Assembly (NCBI GenBank): GCA_031282905.1
Contig: JAITCV010000192.1
Span: 1 to 5,855, forward strand
Direction of reading: 5' to 3'
Origin: Azoarcus sp.
GTDB taxonomy: Bacteria; Pseudomonadota; Gammaproteobacteria; Burkholderiales; Rhodocyclaceae
DNA length: 5,855 bases
Shown: positions 1 to 4,945 of the stretch, one piece after another
Layout of the letters: each line of letters begins with the position of its first letter
Numbering within the stretch: the first letter of the stretch is position 1
The notes under the pieces: generated by a model
Told to the model about the DNA's origin: nothing
What the model saw: only the letters and a program-made list of their open reading frames with translations
Database searches by the model: none
Program-made: the position numbers and the translations under genes

Positions 1-365
1 AGTAGTCAGTCACGTTGAATCAAGGCAAATTTTTGCGCAATTACCCACTGAAAATCCTCTGTCCTATCCTCTTTTTTCAGCATGACTGACTAATAGATTG
101 GCTGGCGGAAGACTTGTTGCACTATGCCTTACAGATAACGAACGAAGCATCAACTTAGAAAATCATCAGTTTTTTATCATAAGAAAAGAAGGTTTATCCA
201 TTTTGCAAGCATGTTATTGGAAATAAAAGTAGAATGAATATTTGAACCAAGCATTTCAATCGAGGATTCATGGAGAAAATAGAATCAGGAAATTTGATAA
301 TTATTGAGATAGAACATACCGCCGGTCCTTGTAATGGCAAATACGTAAGCTGCTGTTTTTACCTG
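1..365. other. AT-rich gene-free stretch downstream of rtcR
   Basis: No convincing coding region is visible on either strand. Base composition drops sharply compared with the GC-rich genes to the right; 181-240, for example, has only 16 G or C in 60 bases. The stretch lies past the rtcR stop codon. It contains a widely spaced 10-bp inverted repeat (3-92), a short TTGCGCAA palindrome (33-40) and a weak sigma54-like match (106-121). No clear intrinsic terminator for rtcR is visible. It may be the promoter region of a gene beyond the left edge, but that gene cannot be seen. Confidence 0.6.
3..92. repeat. 10-bp inverted repeat, widely spaced
   Basis: TAGTCAGTCA at 3-12 is the exact reverse complement of TGACTGACTA at 83-92, with 70 bp between the arms. 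It is too far apart for a terminator hairpin. It could be a pair of protein-binding half sites, or remnant ends of a small element, or chance. No transposase and no flanking target duplication can be seen. Confidence 0.35.
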
Positions 366-2018
366 CTATTCCCTTGCCGTTGCCTTCGCCCAATCCAGCC
401 CGAAACGCAGCAAATATTTCCGTAGCCGGTCGGCATCATTGGCCTGCTTTTTCTGCTGGCGTGATTGGGCGAACAATATTCTGCCAGCATCGGAAAGATT
501 ATTGGCGCGGCGACAGGTTTCGAGCACGGTTTCCAATTGACAACGGTCGAACAGATCCAGCGCGGCCGCGGCGTCTTCGCCCAACACGGCGTACACGAGT
601 CCGGAGGGAGCGGAGCCGCCGGGCACGGAATCCGTGTCCCAGGCGGCGCGCAAACGTTCGATTTCGTCGGCGACATCCGCCTCGGTGATGCGTCCGCCAT
701 TGGCCAGGGTCGCGAGGCGGGTGATGCTGGAAGTGAGTTCGCGGAAATTGCCCGGCCAGGCCGCGCCCCGCGAGCAGGCAAAGTCGAGATAGCGGCGGCG
801 GGCTTCGACGTTGAAACGTACCCGCACCTTGTGGTCGCGGGCATAACGGTCGAGTTCGTATTCGAGGTTGGGCTCGATGTCTTCCGGGCGTTGCGCCAGC
901 CCCGGCAGAGCGAAAGTCCACAAATCGATGCGGGCGTGGAGATCGGCGCGGAAAAGCCCTGCGCGCACGCGCGCGCGCAGGTCGCGGTGGGTGCCCGCAA
1001 TGAGTTGGAAATCGCTTTGTACTTCGCTGTCGCTGCCGAAAGGTGGAAAGCGCTTGTCCTCGATGGCTTTCAACAGCATGGCTTGTTCGTCCTGGCCAAG
1101 TTCGCCGATCTCGTCGAGAAACAGCACCCCGCCGTTGGCCGAACGCAGCAAGCCGGCGCGTTCCGTTTGTGCGCCGGTAAACGCCCCCTTGACGTGGCCG
1201 AAAAGCGCCGACATCGCGGAATCGCCGCGCAAGGTCGCGCAATTGACTTCCACGAAACGCCCACTCAAATGCTGGCGTTCCTTTTTCAATTCGAAAATGC
1301 GCCGCGCGAGAAAGGATTTCCCCGCACCCGTTGGGCCGGTGAGCAGCATGGGCGCTCGGGAACGTCCGGCGACGCGCTCGATCTGCTCGATCATGGTATT
1401 GAACGTATCGTTCCGGGTGGCAATGCCGGATTTCAGCCGGGTGACGGTATCGGCCTGCTCATGGCGGAAACGCTGGGCAATCTGGTCGTAACGGGAAAGA
1501 TCGAGATCGATGATGCTGATGGCGCCGGCGCTGCCGTGTGTTTTTTCCTGTTCGCTTTCTCCATTCCCATCTTTTTTTTGGAAACGTGGCGCGGTCTGGA
1601 GGATTCGTCCCGGGAAATAATTCGCTTCGGTCAACAGGAACCAACAGATTTGCGCGACGTGGGTGCCGGTGGTGATATGCACGAGATAATTCTCGTTGTC
1701 CATATCGAAGGTATAGGCGCGGGCAAAATCATGCAAGCGCATGAAAACTTCTTCAAAATCCCACGGATCGCGCAAGGCCATCTCGATCAGCCGCACGTCT
1801 GTCGCGGGCGAGATTTCGGCTATGTCCTCCGCGATGCGCTCGGCCAGATTGTGGTTGCGCGGGTCATGGAACAATTCCAGACGGCCCACGCTCAATCCGG
1901 GCTGCTGACACAATCCGACCGTGGGCCGCCATTTTTCCCAGCGCTTCGGGTTGTGCCCCAGTCCGCCCATGGCGTCGAGTTTGGTGCCGAGAAAACCGAA
2001 AACAACGTTTTTCTTCAT
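366..2018 (-). CDS. rtcR: RtcR, sigma54-dependent activator of the RNA-repair operon
   Basis: This 550-residue protein matches RtcR in order and length (the E. coli protein is about 530 residues). The family activates sigma54 transcription of rtcBA, which encode RNA ligase RtcB and RNA 3'-phosphate cyclase RtcA, after sensing an RNA-derived ligand. Residues 1 to about 180 form the CARF-type sensor, beginning KKNVVFGFLGTKLD, with a conserved HITTGTH at 114-120. The AAA+ domain has Walker A GPTGAGKS (228-235), the sigma54-contact loop GAFTGA (278-283), Walker B VLFLDEIGEL (298-307), sensor I GTHRDL (342-347), the arginine-finger segment FRADLHARID (356-365) and sensor II GNFRE (423-427). The C-terminal part (about 484-545) looks like the DNA-binding helix-turn-helix. 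All key residues are present, so it should be active. The ATG at 2016-2018 has a modest AGAGAG upstream and gives the expected N-terminus. No rtcB or rtcA is visible; the nearest upstream gene runs in the same direction, 72 bp away. Confidence 0.95.
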   Translation of the reverse strand: MKKNVVFGFLGTKLDAMGGLGHNPKRWEKWRPTVGLCQQPGLSVGRLELFHDPRNHNLAERIAEDIAEISPATDVRLIEMALRDPWDFEEVFMRLHDFARAYTFDMDNENYLVHITTGTHVAQICWFLLTEANYFPGRILQTAPRFQKKDGNGESEQEKTHGSAGAISIIDLDLSRYDQIAQRFRHEQADTVTRLKSGIATRNDTFNTMIEQIERVAGRSRAPMLLTGPTGAGKSFLARRIFELKKERQHLSGRFVEVNCATLRGDSAMSALFGHVKGAFTGAQTERAGLLRSANGGVLFLDEIGELGQDEQAMLLKAIEDKRFPPFGSDSEVQSDFQLIAGTHRDLRARVRAGLFRADLHARIDLWTFALPGLAQRPEDIEPNLEYELDRYARDHKVRVRFNVEARRRYLDFACSRGAAWPGNFRELTSSITRLATLANGGRITEADVADEIERLRAAWDTDSVPGGSAPSGLVYAVLGEDAAAALDLFDRCQLETVLETCRRANNLSDAGRILFAQSRQQKKQANDADRLRKYLLRFGLDWAKATARE

Positions 2019-2045
2019 ATGCGCTCTCTGCCATTGCCCCCTGTG

Positions 2046-2080
2046 AATACCGCAGCGAGAAAAACGATTCGCTCGGTATT
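2046..2080. promoter_or_regulatory. Strong hairpin between the ACP-like gene and rtcR
   Basis: On the plus strand, AATACCG (2046-2052) pairs with CGGTATT (2074-2080) and AGCGA (2054-2058) pairs with TCGCT (2069-2073). C2053 is bulged and 2059-2068 form a 10-nt loop, giving 12 base pairs. In the direction of transcription it starts 10 nt after the stop codon of the ACP-like gene and ends 27 nt before the rtcR ATG. Neither side has the run of T expected of an intrinsic terminator. It could be an attenuator, a processing or mRNA-stability stem, or an operator. Confidence 0.55.
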
Positions 2081-2090
2081 TGTCATGAAA

Positions 2091-2756
2091 TCATTGATCC
2101 AATCCAAGATCGTCAACAAAAAGAGCATGTTCATGGATCTCGCGCAGTAGCACGTTCAGTTGGATGGACGTTATCAGGAATATCCGGTCGAGGATGGCCT
2201 CACGTGTCCAAATCGTCGTATTGGCGCCTTTGGCATAGCGTGTCAGCATGGCGACGGTCTGGCATTTTTCTGGAATGAGCGTGCCTGTATTCCGTGTTGC
2301 GTAGGTGACGAGCAGGCACGCAAGCAGGAACACCATGAGCAGGAATGGAAATTGAACGCCCTGAACGGCCAGGAAGGCGCTCGATGCGGCCGGAAAGCCG
2401 CAGTTGATCAATGCGAGATGGAGCCGGGAATGTTTCAACGCGGGAAATTTGGCGATACCCAAAGCCTTGTTCAGTTTCTTCCACTTTCCGGGAATATCTC
2501 TTTCGAGCAATTCGCTCATGGACGAGCGCGGATGAATCGCTTTGCGCGGAATGCCAAAACTATTCATCAACACCGAACGCAGGCGATGAAACCCCACTTG
2601 CGACGGGCATGGCGCGTTTTTGTTCATGCGGACGCGGCACAGCACATAGTCGGCCATCCGTCCCGGCGTGGTCATCTCCCATGCGTCTTCGTCCGCGACC
2701 GCAATGCCGAATTCTTCTTCGACCGCCATGAGCAATTCAACACCATCCAATCCCAT
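2091..2756 (-). CDS. Acyl-carrier-protein-like mosaic membrane protein without the phosphopantetheine serine
   Basis: The 221-residue protein has no function I can name. Residues 1-42 (MGLDGVELLMAVEEEFGI, then DEDAWEMTTPGRMADYV) resemble ACP from the DSL loop through helices II-IV, with Gly5 where the phosphopantetheine-bearing Ser should be. Residues 55-101 (FHRLRSVLMNSFGIPRKAI, then SELL, then W92 and LGI) resemble helix I of a second ACP-like unit. A hydrophobic stretch follows, with its clearest membrane helix at 136-153 and a weaker one at about 113-131. IPEKCQTVAMLTRYA (161-175) looks like the end of that second unit. Residues 183-220 (W183, ILDRIFLITSIQLNVL, ending FVDDLGLD) resemble helix I of another unit, and the protein stops one residue later. 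I chose the ATG at 2754-2756, not an in-frame ATG at 2834, because AAGAGG sits 8 nt upstream and because homology starts at this Met. It may anchor an ACP-like interaction surface at the inner membrane (inference). Confidence 0.7.
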   Translation of the reverse strand: MGLDGVELLMAVEEEFGIAVADEDAWEMTTPGRMADYVLCRVRMNKNAPCPSQVGFHRLRSVLMNSFGIPRKAIHPRSSMSELLERDIPGKWKKLNKALGIAKFPALKHSRLHLALINCGFPAASSAFLAVQGVQFPFLLMVFLLACLLVTYATRNTGTLIPEKCQTVAMLTRYAKGANTTIWTREAILDRIFLITSIQLNVLLREIHEHALFVDDLGLDQ

Positions 2757-2764
2757 GATCTCAT

Positions 2765-2770
2765 CCTCTT
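2765..2770 (-). promoter_or_regulatory. Ribosome binding site fixing the ACP-like gene start
   Basis: AAGAGG on the minus strand lies 8 nt before the ATG at 2756. The alternative in-frame ATG at 2834 has no comparable site, and the 26 residues it would add do not look like ACP helix I. A 6-bp hairpin (TCCCGC 2778-2783 with GCGGGA 2791-2796, 7-nt loop) sits just upstream of this site in the leader. Confidence 0.6.
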
Positions 2771-2928
2771 CAATCCGTCCCGCAGGAAAAGCGGGAGCGT
2801 CGGGCAATGTACAAGAATGCGCATTGTGAATCAAACGGGTGGATTTGCGCGTGGCAACGGGCGAATATCATCGTATTTGCAAGAGCCTGCTTCTTGCCGG
2901 CCTTGCCGGAAAATGGCAGGCACGAAAA

Positions 2929-3417
2929 TCAGGCGCTGCCGAGGATGCGGCCACCGGCACGGGGGCGGGAATGACCGCCAGCGTCATAGAGAGGAGGCTG
3001 GTTGGCGGCGGAAAGCAGCGCGGTAAGGGCGGCTTGGTTGTGCTGCATGTGGTCGTTGATGAGCTGGCCATTGAGCGCGTTGCGCTCACGCGCCTGGGCC
3101 GCGAGAGCGAGCACTTCGTCCCAGCGCGCAAGCACGCGCGGTAGCTTGGCGTAGAGCGTGCGAATACTTGCGTCGTCGTTCTTCATACCGCCCCGCGCGA
3201 GCAACAGGGCGCGGTCATCGTGGAGGCGTTGCAGATTGCGGTATCGCCCGGTTTTTTCCTGGACGAGGGTGAGCAGGGTGTCGGTTTCGCCGCGAATGAG
3301 CAGTGCTTCCTCGCGTTCGAGCATTTCGAGAAATTCCTTGATCTGGATGAGTTCAGCCTCGATCAACAGGGCGACGCGCTGGATATCGATGGGGCCGGCT
3401 TGAAATGTAGTTTGCAT
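2929..3417 (-). CDS. flgN: FlgN-family flagellar export chaperone
   Basis: FlgN is a small helical cytoplasmic chaperone that binds the hook-filament junction proteins FlgK and FlgL and delivers them to the flagellar export gate. The 162 residues fit the family in length and layout. There is a long helical, coiled-coil-prone N-terminal half (about 12-75, with a Glu/Leu-rich stretch at 20-40). A second helix follows with NALNGQLINDHMQHNQAAL (113-131), the typical Asn/Gln-rich partner-binding region. The tail LYDAGG (143-148), then GGRILGSA (155-162), is the conserved end seen in beta/gammaproteobacterial FlgN. The ATG at 3415-3417 has no good Shine-Dalgarno sequence, but no better in-frame start was found. 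FlgN is often encoded beside flgM or flgA; neither is here. The upstream neighbour is a STAS gene whose terminator separates the two, so flgN probably has its own promoter, which I could not identify. Confidence 0.88.
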   Translation of the reverse strand: MQTTFQAGPIDIQRVALLIEAELIQIKEFLEMLEREEALLIRGETDTLLTLVQEKTGRYRNLQRLHDDRALLLARGGMKNDDASIRTLYAKLPRVLARWDEVLALAAQARERNALNGQLINDHMQHNQAALTALLSAANQPPLYDAGGHSRPRAGGRILGSA

Positions 3418-3452
3418 GTGGTTGCGCCAGGAGAAGTGCCACGCGGCATTTT

Positions 3453-3489
3453 GGTAAAGAATGAAAGCAGAAGCGGCTCAAGCCGCTTC
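3453..3489 (-). terminator. Probable intrinsic terminator of the STAS gene
   Basis: GAAGCGGC (3470-3477) and GCCGCTTC (3482-3489) form an 8-bp GC-rich stem with a 4-nt loop. On the minus strand a T-rich tract (TGCTTTCATTCTTT) follows. The stem begins within the TGA stop codon of the STAS gene (3488-3490), so gene end and terminator overlap. It should cut off read-through into flgN. The plus-strand side has no T tract, so it appears one-directional. Confidence 0.65.
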
Positions 3490-3841
3490 ACGCCGGAGCG
3501 CCATCGAGCCAGAGGCTGGCGTCTTCGGCGTCGGCGAATACCTGTACTTCGGCGTCGACGAAAAACTGTGAAATCCAGGCGCTCCATGCAATCCACTGGT
3601 CATCGGTGAGGATGGCGATGCGGCGAAAATCGTGGGCGTGCTGGCGGGTGTGGCGCAGTTCCTCGAACGCGAGGTCGACGGTGAAGCCCGCCATCTCGCG
3701 CAGATCGAACAGCAAATCCAGCGGTGCGGCGAACTTGATCCTGTAGTCGGCCACCTCCTCGAATTCACGGTAATCAGCCAAGGTGAATTCGCCAAAAACA
3801 GTGACGGTGATGCGGTTGCCGTCGTGGTCGATGTTGATCAT
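3488..3841 (-). CDS. SpoIIAA-like STAS/SEC14-type domain protein
   Basis: The 117-residue soluble protein is a single SpoIIAA-like domain (the STAS/SEC14 superfamily, Pfam SpoIIAA-like). Visible features are an opening strand with ITVTVFGEFTLADYREFE (11-28), a central strand LDLLFDLREMAGFT (41-54), a helix with the family-typical RHTRQHAHDFRRIAILTDDQW (63-83, with conserved His, Phe, Arg and Trp), and a closing segment with VQVFADAEDASLWL (99-112). The biochemical role of these small proteins is mostly unknown. They have no kinase or phosphatase activity of their own, and no anti-sigma partner is visible nearby. The ATG at 3839-3841 is supported by a strong AGGAGG 5 nt upstream (3847-3852). 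A short inverted repeat lies about 23 bp upstream and could control the gene. A terminator follows directly, so this looks like a single-gene unit. Confidence 0.85.
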   Translation of the reverse strand: MINIDHDGNRITVTVFGEFTLADYREFEEVADYRIKFAAPLDLLFDLREMAGFTVDLAFEELRHTRQHAHDFRRIAILTDDQWIAWSAWISQFFVDAEVQVFADAEDASLWLDGAPA

Positions 3842-3846
3842 GATGC

Positions 3847-3852
3847 CCTCCT
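3847..3852 (-). promoter_or_regulatory. Strong ribosome binding site of the STAS gene
   Basis: AGGAGG on the minus strand lies 5 nt before the ATG, the strongest Shine-Dalgarno match seen among the genes here. It fixes the start at 3841. Confidence 0.75.
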
Positions 3853-3863
3853 CGTCGTGTTAT

Positions 3864-3884
3864 CGGTATGTTCCTACTATACCG
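3864..3884. promoter_or_regulatory. Inverted repeat over a possible -10 box upstream of the STAS gene
   Basis: CGGTAT (3864-3869) and ATACCG (3879-3884) are perfect 6-bp arms separated by 9 bp. On the minus strand the right arm overlaps TATAGT, a fair -10 box, though no good -35 is seen 17 bp further upstream. An operator overlapping the promoter is plausible. The evidence is pattern only. Confidence 0.35.
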
Positions 3885-3960
3885 TGCGACCGTTGCCGTG
3901 GCGAGGCACAAATCAGTCAAGATAACGCAGGGGTTGGATTTCCGCAGTGCCCCTGGTGGT

Positions 3961-4689
3961 TCAAAAATTGAAGCCGAAGGTCATGATCCAGGCGGGATCG
4001 TAATAGTTGCTGTCGTTTCTGTTGGTATCGATATAGCGCAGGTCTACGTCGTATTTGCCATCGGCGAAAGACTTCTTGATTCGGGCAAACCAGCGGGTCT
4101 TTTCCTTGCGTGTGCTGTTGTCCGGTCTGGTATATGAAATGCCTGCGTGCGCGGTGATGCCGTGGCCGAAAGCATGGGCAATTTCGGTATTGTAGCTGAG
4201 ACTTTTGTAAGAACTGAGTTCGCCGAAATCGCGGGTGGTCGACAATGAGATGGATGTGGTCGGCAGGAATTTCCACTTAATGCCGAATTCATAATCTCTC
4301 GAATCGGTTTCTTCGGTCCTGTCGTGGGAGCCCGGGAAAATATACCAACCCAGTATGGCGAATCCGCTGAGGGTATCGGTGAAATCATGCGTATACCCCG
4401 CCATGAGGTCGACTTCTATTCCGTTCGCGCTTGGATGGATGGCGTCGGGGTCATAACTGCTCGTCCATAGTTCTCCCCATAAACCGCTCTTGTGCCAAAC
4501 GTCGACGATACCCTGTATCACTGGACGTTCGTTCGACATGTGATAACCCGCGGATGTGACATATTGCGTGGCGAAACGAAGATTTCCACTGATGCCCCAA
4601 TCCGGTGATGCCGCCGTTTGTGCGCTGGATGCGATTGATAACATACATAAAGTGGTACAGACGAGCGTGTTGCGAACAATTTCGAGCAT
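3961..4689 (-). CDS. TorF/Gcw_chp-family putative outer-membrane porin
   Basis: The 242-residue protein carries a signal peptide: a short charged start, a hydrophobic core (about 8-20) and the cleavage-like SSA-QT after residue 23. The mature part is rich in aromatic, alternating beta strands. Near the start, NLRFATQYVTSAGYH (36-50), PVIQGIVDVWHKSGLWGELW (56-75) and VDLMAGYTHDF (93-103) match the layout of the Gcw_chp (PF09694, 'TorF putative porin') family. The protein ends MTFGFNF, a terminal Phe typical of beta-barrel assembly signals. It is therefore expected in the outer membrane; substrate and channel activity are unknown. I chose the ATG at 4687-4689 because GGAG lies 6 nt upstream and a normal signal peptide follows. 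An in-frame ATG at 4746 would add 19 residues ahead of the signal peptide. It appears to be a single-gene unit. A weak 6-bp stem (CAGGGG with CCCCTG) lies past the stop. Confidence 0.8.
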   Translation of the reverse strand: MLEIVRNTLVCTTLCMLSIASSAQTAASPDWGISGNLRFATQYVTSAGYHMSNERPVIQGIVDVWHKSGLWGELWTSSYDPDAIHPSANGIEVDLMAGYTHDFTDTLSGFAILGWYIFPGSHDRTEETDSRDYEFGIKWKFLPTTSISLSTTRDFGELSSYKSLSYNTEIAHAFGHGITAHAGISYTRPDNSTRKEKTRWFARIKKSFADGKYDVDLRYIDTNRNDSNYYDPAWIMTFGFNF

Positions 4690-4800
4690 GGCGATTCTCC
4701 ATGGAGTGACAGAAAAACAAGAGAATGACAGCGAACAGCAAATCATCGCCGCATTGCGAATAAGCGTAGCACAAACCGTGCTCGTGTCGATCCAGGATAG

Positions 4801-4939
4801 TCACCCGGCGATCTGAGCTACACCGGCACCCCGGAAGGCGTCAGCCCCGTGTCCAAGTGGCGACGTATTGCAGGGTTTCATCGACAAGGTGGCCAGCATC
4901 CCCATCTGGAAATCGCATGATGTAGTGTTCTATCCTTGA
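4801..4939 (+). pseudogene. Frameshifted 3' remnant of a fumarylacetoacetate-hydrolase-family gene
   Basis: One plus-strand frame reads SPGDLSYTGTPEGVSPVSK (4801-4857). This carries the signature GDLxxTGTPEGV of the fumarylacetoacetate hydrolase (FAH) family, whose enzymes hydrolyse or decarboxylate beta-diketo acids such as fumarylpyruvate. Homology then continues one frame over as GDVLQGFIDKVASIPIWK (4859-4912), running to a TGA at 4937-4939. Removing one base near T4858 would rejoin the two parts as VSKGDVL, the expected sequence. Upstream, the frame meets a TAG at 4798-4800 and no FAH-like sequence is seen, so about four fifths of the gene is missing. It is the only coding trace on the plus strand. 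A sequencing error could explain the frameshift but not the missing 5' part. Confidence 0.75.
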
Positions 4940-4945
4940 TAGAAC
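4927..4945. repeat. Perfect 8-bp inverted repeat at the end of the FAH remnant
   Basis: GTTCTATC (4927-4934) and GATAGAAC (4938-4945) are exact reverse complements with a 3-nt spacer. The repeat overlaps the last codons of the FAH remnant. It is AT-rich and has no T tract on either side, so a terminator is doubtful; a dyad-symmetric binding site is equally possible. Confidence 0.45.

Noticed and set aside
6..83. Minus-strand 25-codon open frame in the AT-rich flank
   Set aside because: There is no Shine-Dalgarno sequence upstream of its ATG and no recognisable product; a frame this short is expected by chance.
2019..2033. Sigma54-type promoter directly upstream of rtcR (TGGCAG, then CGC)
   Set aside because: The GG to GC distance is two bases too short and the match would overlap the start region.
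465..2150. Long plus-strand open frame (561 codons) opposite rtcR
   Set aside because: It is the antisense shadow of rtcR, whose minus-strand protein carries all RtcR motifs. The plus-strand translation shows no domain I recognise, and GC-rich codon bias explains the lack of stops.
2757..2834. Longer start for the ACP-like protein
   Set aside because: The extra 26 residues do not resemble ACP helix I, and the downstream ATG at 2756 has a well-placed AAGAGG.
2895..2908. CCGGC/GCCGG stem as a terminator for flgN
   Set aside because: Only 5 bp with a 3-nt loop and no T tract on either strand; it arises from a repeated TTGCCGG.
2160..3026. Plus-strand open frame of 288 codons opposite the ACP-like gene
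   Set aside because: Its translation shows no recognisable motif, and it overlaps the minus-strand ACP-like gene, which has a good ribosome site and domain similarity.
3424..3441. Sigma54-like promoter just upstream of flgN (TGGCAC, then TGGC, on the minus strand)
   Set aside because: The -24 half is perfect, but the spacing to the GC of the -12 half is one base too long and the -12 half reads CTGGC, not TTGC. It also lies only a few bases from the flgN ATG.
4690..4746. Longer start for the porin
   Set aside because: It would place 19 residues before an otherwise normal signal peptide, and the ATG at 4689 has GGAG at the right distance.
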